Of a DNA stretch of 64,000 nucleotides, positions 18,255 to 27,424 are shown piece by piece (positions within the stretch are counted from its first letter, which is position 1; every line of letters starts with the position of its first letter). A program made the position numbers and the translations under genes. Source of the stretch: Bacteroidales bacterium. GTDB taxonomy: Bacteria > Bacteroidota > Bacteroidia > Bacteroidales > JAGOPY01. The notes below the pieces were generated by a model. It saw only the letters and a program-made list of their open reading frames with translations, did no database searches and had not been told where the DNA came from. Location of the stretch: assembly GCA_023229505.1 (NCBI GenBank), contig JALNZD010000020.1, positions 6,591 through 70,590 of the forward strand, given 5' to 3'.

Positions 18255-18285
18255 CGCTATATCAGGCTGTTTGCCTGATATAGCG
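18255..18285 (+). terminator. Perfect 13-bp stem-loop after the Cys-rich gene
   Basis: CGCTATATCAGGC (18255-18267) and GCCTGATATAGCG (18273-18285) pair perfectly around a 5-nt loop, 12 bp after the stop. There is no T-run behind it, so it may be an mRNA 3'-end stabiliser or attenuator between this gene and the next rather than a full terminator. Confidence 0.5.
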
Positions 18286-18304
18286 TATTGAAATACAATG
18301 ATAT

Positions 18305-21300
18305 ATGTTGAGTCCTCTAAAATATACTCTTATTATTACCTTGAAATTAATAATGGTTCAAAGTTTATGTTCCCAGCATCAGGCTGATAACTGGATCTTT
18401 GGACAATGGGCCGGTTTGAAATTTAGCACGGGCCAACCGGTACCATGGTTACCTATGGTAAATGGAGCTGGCTTTAGTAATGGAACGATTATGAGTGATT
18501 CACTTGGTAATTTATTGTTCTATTCCGAAGGCGACAAAGTATGGAACAGGAATCAGGAAATTATGGACAATGGCGATAACCTTCTGCCAGGTTGTTGTTG
18601 TTGGGATCAAACTGCAATTAGTTTTCCCCGGCCTGGTTTTGGAGATCAGTATTATTTATTTACTATTTCAGGTTGGAATAGCCCGGAAGGATTATATTAT
18701 TCAATTATAGATATGTCTTTGGATGGGGGACTTGGAGCAGTGACTGATGTTAAAAATATCAAACTGGAAGCGGCATTCTGGGCACATGACCATCAATTTG
18801 TCACGAAAAGCCGATCGGGTGATTCCTATTGGGTTGTCACAAGACTTTATAATGATGACAGATATGCAAGTTTTCTTGTCGATGAACAAGGAGTGCACAC
18901 GAATCCTGTTTACAGTCCGACAGGGATTTTCAGGGAATTTACAAATAGTGATAATGGCAATATTAAAATTTCTTCAAACAAAAAGTATCTAATAACTGGT
19001 CATCGTGAAGGAGATGATGAAGTTCAAAAGCATTATTTACAATCATTTGAGGTCTGTACTTTTAATGATGAAACAGGTGAAATAGGTTATCTATATATGG
19101 TAAATAAGAAAAATGTCGGAGGGTGGTACGATCCTGCCTATTGTTGTGAATTTTCACCGGATTCAAAATATTTGTATCTTACTTTTGAGGGAGGCGATTC
19201 AAGAAACATGTTAGGTTATTTATATCAATATGAAATGCAATATATTGGTGATTCGGCTGCTTTCGTTAATTCTGCAATCGAGATTTCTAATCTCAGCGGT
19301 ACAAATATTCAGCTTTCTAATGATGGGAAAATCTATACATCTGTTCCAAATCCCGGTATTCCTAATAATAAATATTATATTGGTGTAATTAACAAACCGT
19401 GGGAAAATGGCCAGAATTGCGATTTCGATCCAAATGGAATTTATTTATTGGGACGAGATTGTGAATGGAATTTACCAAACTTACTACTTGATTATTTATA
19501 CCGTTTCGAATGGGAGGCAGATGATTATTGCCTGGGAACAGCAGTTCATTTTATTCCGCATTTCGTACCAACACCCGACAGCATACAATGGAATTTCGGT
19601 GAATTTGGCCCGGGAAGCATATCTCATGAACTCTCCCCAACATATACATTTCAAAACGCAGGAATCCATGAAGTGGAAGTTGATATATGGTATCCTACAG
19701 GCAGATATGAACATACGTCGAGAGAAATTGAGATTTACCCGGTGCCTCAACCTGATTTAGGGCCTGACCTGACGATATGTGAGGGTAATATCGTTACACT
19801 TAACGCGAATTGCGAGGCAGATCTCTATTCCTGGTCCACCGGCCAGTTCGGAAGCCCGACAATTACTGTATCAGATTCCGGAACCTATTGGGTTCATGCA
19901 ACTTTTGCTGAAACCGGTTGTATGGGAAGTGACGATATCCACATTAGCTTTTATCCTGCCATAACAATGGACGAATCTGCTCTGGAAATTACACCCACCG
20001 CTTGTAGCGGCTCAAGCGGTTCGATTACCGGCCTCCAGGTTATGGGATCCCCGCCATTCACATTTCTCTGGGAAGACTTGTCAGGCAATGTTTACGGTAC
20101 AGATCCCGACATTTCTAATCTACCTGCAGGACAATATTTACTAACGATTACCGATGGCAACGGCTGCAAAACACAAACTCCGGTTTATACCATCGAGGAT
20201 GCAGGCAATTTGCAGGTCACGGAAGTACAAACCATAAGGCCTCATTGTTTCAACAACGACGGACAGCTTATCATTTCCGCATTTTCGCCATCCGGTTCAG
20301 CGCTGGAATACTCAATAGATGACGGCGTGACTTATCAGTCCGATAGTGTGTTCACCGGGCTGGTTGGTGCGAGTTACGTGATACGGGTTACGGATGAGTA
20401 TGGATGTTTCGGATTTTATTTGGATAATCCTGTTGTTTTGGAAGATATCCCCGGGCCGCAGGTAAACCAGATTATTGTCACAAATGAGTCGGATTTCCTG
20501 GGAAACGGGGCAATAGAAATCATTGCAAATGGATCCACACCAGTTATTTATTATTCCATCGATAGCGGATACACATGGCAATTAAACGACGGAAATTTTT
20601 ACAATTTACAGTCTGGGATTTACAATTTACAAGTTAAGGATGAGAATGGGTGTGATACTGCTTTTACTGTTGAAATTCAGAATGTTATCCTGACTTATCT
20701 GCATGCTGTTACGAGTGAAGGAGGTCATTGCCTTGGCAATACGGCAATGGTGCCGGTGAATGTCGATAACTTCAATTCCGTAGCAAACTTCCGCCTCAAA
20801 CTCAGCTACAACGCAGATAACCTGCAATGCGAAGGCTTTACCAATGTCCATCCACAGCTTGCCGACAGTCTCACCGGCTGGGTTGACCAGGCCGCCGGAG
20901 AGATCAACCTGACGTGGAGATCTACGGTATCGGTCACTTTTATGGCATCTGAAAAAGTAGCCGACCTGGTCTTTACGACGAAAAATCCCGGCCAGGGCGA
21001 ACTGGCCTGGTACACCGGCTCGACAGAAAGCTATTTCACCAATGCCGGCGGCATGCCCATCCCGGCAGAGTTCCAGACTGGCGAAGTGACCATCTATGAA
21101 CCGCCTGAAATTCTCCTTTCAACCTCTAAAACAGTCTGCGAAGGACAGATGGTGAGTATTATGAGCATTGCCTCCGGCAATCAGCCCCCGATAAGTTACC
21201 GCTGGACTTATCCATCGGGTGACACCTCCGGCACCGATCCGTTCATATTCAATGTAACCTATTCAGATGCAGGCTTTTACACCCTGCTGGCTACTGACAT

Positions 21301-21862
21301 TGTCGGCTGCACCGATCAGAAAAGCATCGAGTTGATTGTCAGCGACAATCCGGTAGCTGCTTTTCATGGAACCGACACGATGGAATTGCACATTGGCGGT
21401 TTGCTGGACGCCGGGGGAGGGATGGCATCGTACAGATGGAGTCCTGGAGATACCACGCAAAGCATTGTGATCCAGGCAAAAGGAATGTACGTGGTTGAGA
21501 TGGAATCCCTGGCAGGATGCATCGGAAAGGACTCCATCTATATCAAATTAACCTCCGATGAAATCCCATCAAACAATATCTTCATCCCTAACGCCTTCTC
21601 TCCCGATGGTGACGGGCTGAACGACACCTTCATGGCCATCGCGACCAGCGATTATATCCAAAAATTCCACATGCTCATCTTCGACCGATGGGGCGGACAG
21701 ATTTTTGAGTCGAATGATATTATGCGCGGCTGGGATGGAACGATGCACGGAAAGCCTTTGCCCGGCGGAATGTATACCTACAAGATAACCTATAGTATTT
21801 ATCCGTCTATCGGGGATCATTCGGAGCAGGTACGGCTTGGGACGGTGATGCTCGTCAGATAA
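18305..21862 (+). CDS. Large T9SS type B (CHU_C) secreted protein with cohesin-like domain
   Basis: A 1185-residue surface or secreted protein. Visible in order: signal peptide (to about residue 23), a propeller-like region (25-395) beginning WIFGQWAGLKFS, a PKD-like domain (about 398-475), an Ig-like region, SprB-type repeats with DGNGCKT, DEYGCFG and DENGCDT (about 550-795), a cohesin-like beta-sandwich (about 797-930: MVPVNVDNFNSVANFRLKLSY ... KVADLVFTT), further Ig-like sequence, and the gliding-motility-type C-terminal domain (FIPNAFSPDGDGLND ... FDRWGG ... GMYTYKI), the type B signal for the type IX secretion system. The ligand is unknown; adhesion or gliding are family precedents. The gene starts 20 bp after the stem-loop behind the Cys-rich gene. 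Confidence 0.85.
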   Translation: MLSPLKYTLIITLKLIMVQSLCSQHQADNWIFGQWAGLKFSTGQPVPWLPMVNGAGFSNGTIMSDSLGNLLFYSEGDKVWNRNQEIMDNGDNLLPGCCCWDQTAISFPRPGFGDQYYLFTISGWNSPEGLYYSIIDMSLDGGLGAVTDVKNIKLEAAFWAHDHQFVTKSRSGDSYWVVTRLYNDDRYASFLVDEQGVHTNPVYSPTGIFREFTNSDNGNIKISSNKKYLITGHREGDDEVQKHYLQSFEVCTFNDETGEIGYLYMVNKKNVGGWYDPAYCCEFSPDSKYLYLTFEGGDSRNMLGYLYQYEMQYIGDSAAFVNSAIEISNLSGTNIQLSNDGKIYTSVPNPGIPNNKYYIGVINKPWENGQNCDFDPNGIYLLGRDCEWNLPNLLLDYLYRFEWEADDYCLGTAVHFIPHFVPTPDSIQWNFGEFGPGSISHELSPTYTFQNAGIHEVEVDIWYPTGRYEHTSREIEIYPVPQPDLGPDLTICEGNIVTLNANCEADLYSWSTGQFGSPTITVSDSGTYWVHATFAETGCMGSDDIHISFYPAITMDESALEITPTACSGSSGSITGLQVMGSPPFTFLWEDLSGNVYGTDPDISNLPAGQYLLTITDGNGCKTQTPVYTIEDAGNLQVTEVQTIRPHCFNNDGQLIISAFSPSGSALEYSIDDGVTYQSDSVFTGLVGASYVIRVTDEYGCFGFYLDNPVVLEDIPGPQVNQIIVTNESDFLGNGAIEIIANGSTPVIYYSIDSGYTWQLNDGNFYNLQSGIYNLQVKDENGCDTAFTVEIQNVILTYLHAVTSEGGHCLGNTAMVPVNVDNFNSVANFRLKLSYNADNLQCEGFTNVHPQLADSLTGWVDQAAGEINLTWRSTVSVTFMASEKVADLVFTTKNPGQGELAWYTGSTESYFTNAGGMPIPAEFQTGEVTIYEPPEILLSTSKTVCEGQMVSIMSIASGNQPPISYRWTYPSGDTSGTDPFIFNVTYSDAGFYTLLATDIVGCTDQKSIELIVSDNPVAAFHGTDTMELHIGGLLDAGGGMASYRWSPGDTTQSIVIQAKGMYVVEMESLAGCIGKDSIYIKLTSDEIPSNNIFIPNAFSPDGDGLNDTFMAIATSDYIQKFHMLIFDRWGGQIFESNDIMRGWDGTMHGKPLPGGMYTYKITYSIYPSIGDHSEQVRLGTVMLVR

Positions 21863-22163
21863 TTACACGATTCGGCATTCGATATTGTCGATGTAATTTT
21901 CGAAATAAAATCGTCCGATCGGCAAATTGACAAATCATCCAATCCTTTCGCATCTCGCATGATCGACTGATCGCTCGTTCGCCTGATCCTTCTGTCGTCC
22001 CTATGGGACTTTAGATTTTGATCCGACATCTTTACCCGGCACTGACGTGCCGGGCTACTATATGTCATCCCTTTGGGATTCAATTCACCAAATCCCCAAA
22101 TAGCCTAATCGTGACAAATCACCCAATCTTCCAATCACCCAATCACCCAATCATTTTTCTTCT
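21863..22163. repeat. Intergenic palindrome cluster and tandem repeats before prfA
   Basis: Three short hairpins: GTCCC-TAT-GGGAC (21997-22009), CCCGGCAC-TGAC-GTGCCGGG (22035-22054), ATCCC-TTT-GGGAT (22067-22079). Upstream, 21949-21990 repeats the segment seen at 17388-17430. Downstream, CAATCACC/CAATCTTC units (about 22108-22153) form a tandem array. The hairpins recur as a family at 45.1-45.4 kb, resembling REP-type elements. Confidence 0.65.
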
Positions 22164-22171
22164 TACCTTTG
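22164..22171 (+). promoter_or_regulatory. Possible -7 element for prfA
   Basis: TACCTTTG matches TAnnTTTG and lies 22 bp before the prfA ATG. No TTTG lies about 20 bp upstream because that position is inside the CAATCACC tandem repeat, so the promoter is incomplete by consensus. Confidence 0.3.
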
Positions 22172-22193
22172 CATGCTAGACTAATAAAGAGAT

Positions 22194-23261
22194 ATGCTGG
22201 GAAAACTGGAGGAAATCCACAAAAAATACCTGGAACTTGAAAAGCAGATAAATGATCCTGATTCGATGAGCGACATGAAAAGATACATCCAGCTCAGTAA
22301 GGATCATAAAGAGCTGCAACCGATTGTCGCTGCTTATAAGAATTACAGGAATGTAATGACTTCCCTTGATGCGGCGAAAGAGATCCTTGAAAAGGAGAAA
22401 GATGAGGAACTTCGTGCGTATGCAAAGGAAGAGCTTATCGAGCTTACAGGCCAGCGCGACCAGATGGAGGAAAACATCCGCCTGATGCTGATCCCGGAAG
22501 ATCCGCAGGACAGGAAGAATGCAGTTATTGAAATCCGCGCCGGCACCGGTGGTGATGAGGCAAGTATTTTTGCCGGTGATCTTTACCGCATGTACCTGAA
22601 ATTCTGTGAAACCAAAGGCTGGAAAGTCGAACCGGTCAGCGCTACAGAAGGGACAGTCGGCGGCTATAAAGAGGTTATCTTCGATGTGATTGGCGAAGGT
22701 GTTTATGGTCAGATGAAATATGAATCAGGTGTGCACCGTGTCCAAAGGGTTCCCAAGACCGAAACGCAGGGACGTGTCCATACTTCAGCCGCTTCGGTCG
22801 TCATCCTTCCTGAAGCCGATGAGTTTGATGTGGATGTCAAGGAAAGTGATATCAGGAAAGATACTTTCTGTTCCTCCGGACCTGGCGGACAATCGGTAAA
22901 TACGACCTATTCCGCCATACGTCTTACTCACATTCCAACCAACATTGTCGTCAGCTGCCAGGACCAGAAATCTCAGATCAAGAATTATGAAAAAGCATTG
23001 ATTGTACTGCGGACAAGGATCTATGAGCGGGAATACAAGAAATTCCTCGATGAGATTTCTTCAAGACGGAAAACGATGGTTTCCACCGGCGACCGGTCAG
23101 CGAAGATCAGGACCTACAACTATCCCCAGGGAAGGGTTACCGACCACCGTATCGGGTTCACATTGTACAATTTGCAGGAGATCACCAATGGCAATATCCA
23201 GGAACTGATCGACCAGTTGCAATTGGCGGAGAATGCCGAGAGGCTTAAGGCGGAGATTTAA
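22194..23261 (+). CDS. prfA: Peptide chain release factor 1
   Basis: RF1 recognises UAA and UAG in the ribosomal A site and triggers peptide release. The 355-residue protein has the usual layout: N-terminal helical domain, the PCRF domain with RAGTGGDEASIFAGDLYRMY, and the catalytic GGQ motif at residues 231-233 (SSGPGGQSVNTT) in the release domain, then QDQKSQIKN and TYNYPQGRVTDHRI. Length matches RF1. Whether HemK/PrmC, which methylates the Gln, is nearby cannot be seen. Confidence 0.96.
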   Translation: MLGKLEEIHKKYLELEKQINDPDSMSDMKRYIQLSKDHKELQPIVAAYKNYRNVMTSLDAAKEILEKEKDEELRAYAKEELIELTGQRDQMEENIRLMLIPEDPQDRKNAVIEIRAGTGGDEASIFAGDLYRMYLKFCETKGWKVEPVSATEGTVGGYKEVIFDVIGEGVYGQMKYESGVHRVQRVPKTETQGRVHTSAASVVILPEADEFDVDVKESDIRKDTFCSSGPGGQSVNTTYSAIRLTHIPTNIVVSCQDQKSQIKNYEKALIVLRTRIYEREYKKFLDEISSRRKTMVSTGDRSAKIRTYNYPQGRVTDHRIGFTLYNLQEITNGNIQELIDQLQLAENAERLKAEI

Positions 23262-23328
23262 GAAAGTTGACAGTTGACAGTTGGCAGTTGGCAGTCCAAG
23301 TTTCAAATTTCAAATTTCAAATTTCATA
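23262..23328. repeat. Tandem repeats between prfA and pyrF
   Basis: Two simple arrays back to back: GTTGACA/GTTGGCA units (about 23267-23295) and CAAATTT units (about 23299-23326). They fill nearly the whole gap and put the pyrF ribosome-binding region inside repeat sequence. Confidence 0.7.
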
Positions 23329-23330
23329 TT

Positions 23331-24143
23331 ATGACCAGGCAGGAACTTATCGTAATCATTAAAAAGAAAAAGTCCTTCCTTTGTGTCGGGCTTGACAGTG
23401 AGATCAGCAAAATCCCTCCTCATCTTTTAAAGGAAGAAGATCCGGTTTTTGAGTTTAACCGGCAGATCATCGATGCAACGATCGACTATGCTGTGGCTTA
23501 CAAACCGAACCTGGCCTTTTATGAAAGTTCAGGATTGAAAGGCTGGATCAGCCTTGAGAAGACCATTTCATACCTCCATTTGAAAAAAGACCGCGTTTTC
23601 CTGATTGCAGACGCCAAACGGGGCGATATCGGGAACACTTCAAAGCAATACGCTAAGGCCTTTTTCGAGATACTAGATGTGGATGCTCTTACTGTAGCCC
23701 CCTACATGGGTTCCGATTCGGTGCAGCCGTTTCTCTCTTATCCTGACAAATGGGTAGTTTTGCTGGCACTCACTTCAAACCAGGGGGCATCCGATTTTCA
23801 ATATTTAAAATCCGGAGAATCCCATCTTTTTGAGCATGTCCTGCGTACATCAAGCCAATGGGGAACACCTGACAATATGATGTACGTTGTGGGTGCCACC
23901 CAGGCACAGCAACTGGCAATTATCCGCAAAATCGTTCCTGATCATTTCCTGCTTGTTCCCGGCGTTGGTGCCCAGGGTGGCAGCCTGCAGGAAGTTGCCC
24001 GTTATGGCATGACTAAAGAAATCGGTTTGCTCGTAAATGCTTCCCGCAGCATCATTTTCGCTTCAAATGGGGAAAATTTTGCAGATAAGGCAAGGGAAGA
24101 AGCAGCGAAGCTGCAGGCAGAAATGGAAAGACTTATGATATAA
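23331..24143 (+). CDS. pyrF: Orotidine 5'-phosphate decarboxylase, type 2
   Basis: Last step of UMP synthesis. The 270-residue length and the motif DAKRGDIGNT (Asp94, Lys96, Asp99) identify the longer type 2 OMP decarboxylase subfamily. Substrate-binding elements CVGLDSE near residue 20 and VPGVGAQGG in the C-terminal third are also present. The frame opens further upstream at 23274 with a TTG, but those codons are tandem repeat; the ATG at 23331 (MTRQELIVIIKKK) is the natural start. It converges on ilvE across an AATTTAC repeat. Confidence 0.94.
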   Translation: MTRQELIVIIKKKKSFLCVGLDSEISKIPPHLLKEEDPVFEFNRQIIDATIDYAVAYKPNLAFYESSGLKGWISLEKTISYLHLKKDRVFLIADAKRGDIGNTSKQYAKAFFEILDVDALTVAPYMGSDSVQPFLSYPDKWVVLLALTSNQGASDFQYLKSGESHLFEHVLRTSSQWGTPDNMMYVVGATQAQQLAIIRKIVPDHFLLVPGVGAQGGSLQEVARYGMTKEIGLLVNASRSIIFASNGENFADKAREEAAKLQAEMERLMI

Positions 24144-24149
24144 TATAGG

Positions 24150-24226
24150 ATTTACAATTTACAATTTACAATTTACAATTTACAATCTAATATCTAAGAT
24201 CTTAAACTGTAAATTGTAAATTTAAA
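24150..24226. repeat. AATTTAC tandem repeat with inverted arm, between convergent genes
   Basis: Five copies of the 7-mer AATTTAC (about 24150-24186) are followed after about 20 bp by the inverted form GTAAATTGTAAATTT (24208-24222). The transcript could fold into a weak A/U hairpin from either strand, so it might act as a bidirectional terminator for pyrF and ilvE. Confidence 0.6.
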
Positions 24227-24230
24227 ATCT

Positions 24231-25256
24231 TCACTCAACAACCGTGCACCACCCATAGATATCAGGTTCTTCACCGTATTGGATAGCCCTGAGTTTGTTA
24301 TAAAGCCTGGTTGATATCGGGCCGGCATTTCCGTCTTTACAGTATTGATGTTCCTTTCCGGTTTTCCTGTCATGGATCTTCTTTATAGGAGAAATGATAG
24401 CTGCCGTTCCGCATGCGCCCACCTCATCGAATTCAGCAAGCTCTTCAACCGGGACACGTCTGACTTCTACGTTCATTCCTATCTCTTTAGCTAAAACCTG
24501 GAGACTATTATTGGTGATAGAAGGGAGGATGGTATGTGATGCCGGTGTAACATAAGTGTTCCCTTTAATACCGAAAAAATTTGCAGGTCCGGCTTCATCA
24601 ATATATTTCTTTTCTTTTGCATCCAGGAAAAGCACTGTTGAGCAGCCCTCTTCTTTAGCTCTTGCAGCAGGAAAAAGGCTGGCAGCATAATTTCCACCCA
24701 CTTTAATATGACCTGTACCAAGAGGTGCTGCACGGTCAAAATCATGCAGCAACTGGACACACACAGGCTTGAAACCTTCCTTGAAATACGGCCCGACCGG
24801 TCCGACAAAAACTATGAACAAATATTCGGTAGCGGGCTTCACACCTACCTGGGGGCCTGTCCCGATCAGCAATGGCCTGAAATATAACGCAGCGCCGGTT
24901 CCATACGGCGGTAAATATTTCACATTCATCTTCAGGGCAGTCATGATCGCTTTCTCAAACAATTCATCCGGGACTTCTGCCATCATGATCCCATCGGCTG
25001 ACCTGCGGAAACGTTTTGCATTCTCCTCCCACCGGAAAACCCGGATCTTTTCGTCTTTCCCCCGAAAAGCCTTCATCCCTTCAAAGGCTTCCTGGCCATA
25101 ATGCAGGCAGGTCGCTGCAATGTGAATGTTCACATATTCGGAAGAAGAAATCTCAATTTCCCCCCATTTCCCATCCCTGTAATAACACCGGATGTTATAA
25201 TCGGTCCTGAAATAACCGAAAGGCAAGTTCCCCCAGTCAATATTTTCCATATTCAA
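24231..25256 (-). CDS. ilvE: Branched-chain amino acid aminotransferase
   Basis: Transfers amino groups between glutamate and the keto acids of Leu, Ile and Val. The 341-residue fold type IV protein is of the eukaryote-like BCAT group: the PLP lysine is Lys185 in GHIKVGGNYAAS, preceded by ALYFRPLLIGTG and followed by LFLDAKEKKYIDEAGPANFF and the GTAAIISPI phosphate loop. Length fits this subgroup (about 340-360) rather than the E. coli type (about 309). Single gene on the minus strand, divergent from htpG. Confidence 0.93.
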   Translation of the reverse strand: MNMENIDWGNLPFGYFRTDYNIRCYYRDGKWGEIEISSSEYVNIHIAATCLHYGQEAFEGMKAFRGKDEKIRVFRWEENAKRFRRSADGIMMAEVPDELFEKAIMTALKMNVKYLPPYGTGAALYFRPLLIGTGPQVGVKPATEYLFIVFVGPVGPYFKEGFKPVCVQLLHDFDRAAPLGTGHIKVGGNYAASLFPAARAKEEGCSTVLFLDAKEKKYIDEAGPANFFGIKGNTYVTPASHTILPSITNNSLQVLAKEIGMNVEVRRVPVEELAEFDEVGACGTAAIISPIKKIHDRKTGKEHQYCKDGNAGPISTRLYNKLRAIQYGEEPDIYGWCTVVE

Positions 25257-25445
25257 CTTATTTTATTGTAAAATCAGTCTGGCTTTTAACGTGGCTAAAA
25301 TAGATAATTTTCCGGAAAGAAAAGATCAAATTTCTATCTAAATTCAGTATAAATAGCACGAATATGCATGATTGTACAGTCAAAATGTCAGCTTATTTTT
25401 ACGGTATATACTTTGATCCATTAACCGCCTAAAAAATCTCATATT

Positions 25446-27350
25446 ATGCAAACCGGTAAGATAAACGTTCAGACGGAAAACATTTTCCCTATCATTAAAA
25501 AATTCCTTTATTCAGATCATGAAATATTCCTGCGTGAATTGGTGTCTAACGCGGTGGATGCCACCCAGAAGCTAAAAACCCTGGCCTCGGTCGGGACGTT
25601 CAAAGATGAGCTCGGTGATTTGACCATTCGTGTCGAACTTGATAAGAAAGCCGGCACCATTACCGTTAAAGACCGCGGTATTGGAATGACAGCTGAAGAA
25701 GTGGATAAATATATCAACCAGATCGCTTTTTCCAGCGCCGAAGAATTTGTTAAAAAATTCAAAACCAAAAGCGAAGCTGAGCGGAACGCCATCATCGGTC
25801 ATTTCGGCCTGGGTTTTTATTCTTCATTCATGGTCTCCGATAAGGTTGAGATCTTCACAAAGACATATAAAAAAGGCGGTCAGACCAAAGCGGTAAAATG
25901 GGAATGTGACAGCAGCCCTGACTATACCCTCACAGAGATTGACCGGAAAGAAAGAGGCACCGAAGTAGTGGTTTATATCGACAAGGAAAATAAAGATTTC
26001 CTTGAAGAAGCTAAAATCCTTGAAATTCTGAAAAAATATTCCCGTTTCCTTCCTGTTCCCATCGAATTTGGAAAGGAGAAAACCTGGGAGAAAATTGAAG
26101 GGGAAAAAGACGAGAAGGGTAACGACAAAGAAGTCATGGTTGAAAAACCACGAATAATCAATAATCCCGACCCCTTATGGAAAAAGAAACCTGCGGAATG
26201 TACTGATGAAGATTATAAAAAATTTTACCGTGAGCTCTATCCATTAAATTATGAAGAGCCGCTCTTCCAGATCCACCTGAATGTCGATTATCCATTCCAC
26301 CTGACGGGTATTCTATATTTTCCCAGGGTCAAAAGGAATGTTGAAATTCAGAAAGACAAGATCCAGCTTTACAGCAACCAGGTTTTTGTGACCGATTCAG
26401 TTGAAGGTATCGTTCCAGAATTCCTGACTTTGTTGCACGGCGTGATCGATTCGCCGGACATCCCGTTAAATGTTTCCCGGTCCTATTTGCAAAGCGATTC
26501 GAACGTAAAAAAGATCTCCGGTTATATCATGAAAAAGGTCTCGGAAAAGCTGGAAGAACTTTTCAAAAAAGACCGGCAGGGCTTCGAATCCAAATGGGAT
26601 GATATCAAAGTATTTATTGAATACGGCATGATCAGTGAAGAGAAATTTTATGATAAAGCCGAAAAATTCGCCCTGTTTAAAAATGTTGAAGGCAAATATT
26701 TCACTCTCGAAGAATACAAAACCCATGTCGAACCTGGTCAGAAAGATAAAGAAAACAAGTTGATCTATCTATATGCCAGCAACAAAGAGGAGCAGCATGG
26801 TTTTATCCAGGCAGCTACTGAAAGGGGCTACGATGTAATTGTGATGGATGGCATCCTGGATAATCATTTTATCAACACGCTCGAACACAAGTTGACGGAC
26901 ATCATGTTCCGGAGGGTGGATTCAGATACCATCGACAAGCTGATCAAAAAGGATGAAACCAGTTTATCAAAGCTGGATGATGCGCAGAAAGACCGGCTGA
27001 AAGGGATTATCGAAAAAAGTATCGAAAAGGAGAAATTTTCGGTTGTATTTGAAAACCAGAGTGAAACGGAAGTCCCGTTCCTGGTTGTTCAACCGGAATT
27101 TATGAGAAGAATGAAAGATATGTCGGCCCTTGGCGGTGGATACATGGGATTGGGCACAATGCCGGAATTCTTCAACCTTGTCGTGAATGTCAATCATCCT
27201 TTGATGCAGACCATCCTGGACCAACAGGATGAAGATAATCAGGATAAGTTGGTCCGTCAGCTCTATGACCTGGCATTGATCTCTCAAAACCTGCTAAAAG
27301 GTGAGAAAATGACCACTTTTATTAAGCGGAGCATTGAGATGATAAAATAA
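25446..27350 (+). CDS. htpG: Molecular chaperone HtpG (Hsp90)
   Basis: ATP-dependent dimeric chaperone of the cytoplasm, 634 residues. The N-terminal GHKL ATPase shows LVSNAVDATQKL, DRGIGMT and a GHFGLGFYSSFMV lid segment; the middle domain contains PLYFPRVKRN-like GILYFPRVKRN and the catalytic-loop Arg region LNVSRSYLQ; the C-terminal dimerisation domain ends at FIKRSIEMIK. Length is normal. It is preceded by a 189-bp gap with TATACTTTG near 25407, a near match to a -7 element. Confidence 0.96.
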   Translation: MQTGKINVQTENIFPIIKKFLYSDHEIFLRELVSNAVDATQKLKTLASVGTFKDELGDLTIRVELDKKAGTITVKDRGIGMTAEEVDKYINQIAFSSAEEFVKKFKTKSEAERNAIIGHFGLGFYSSFMVSDKVEIFTKTYKKGGQTKAVKWECDSSPDYTLTEIDRKERGTEVVVYIDKENKDFLEEAKILEILKKYSRFLPVPIEFGKEKTWEKIEGEKDEKGNDKEVMVEKPRIINNPDPLWKKKPAECTDEDYKKFYRELYPLNYEEPLFQIHLNVDYPFHLTGILYFPRVKRNVEIQKDKIQLYSNQVFVTDSVEGIVPEFLTLLHGVIDSPDIPLNVSRSYLQSDSNVKKISGYIMKKVSEKLEELFKKDRQGFESKWDDIKVFIEYGMISEEKFYDKAEKFALFKNVEGKYFTLEEYKTHVEPGQKDKENKLIYLYASNKEEQHGFIQAATERGYDVIVMDGILDNHFINTLEHKLTDIMFRRVDSDTIDKLIKKDETSLSKLDDAQKDRLKGIIEKSIEKEKFSVVFENQSETEVPFLVVQPEFMRRMKDMSALGGGYMGLGTMPEFFNLVVNVNHPLMQTILDQQDEDNQDKLVRQLYDLALISQNLLKGEKMTTFIKRSIEMIK

Positions 27351-27424
27351 CTTAATTTAGAAATATACAGTCACTTAAGGAATAATTGTAATTTAGCACA
27401 ACCATTAATTAATTCCAGAAAATC

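Noticed and set aside
23262..24226. Possible CRISPR repeats in the tandem AT-rich arrays
   Set aside because: Units are 7-8 bp with no spacers and no cas genes nearby.
25400..25412. TATACTTTG as htpG promoter
   Set aside because: Spacing inside the motif does not fit TAnnTTTG and there is no partner -33 box, so it is only mentioned in the htpG entry.
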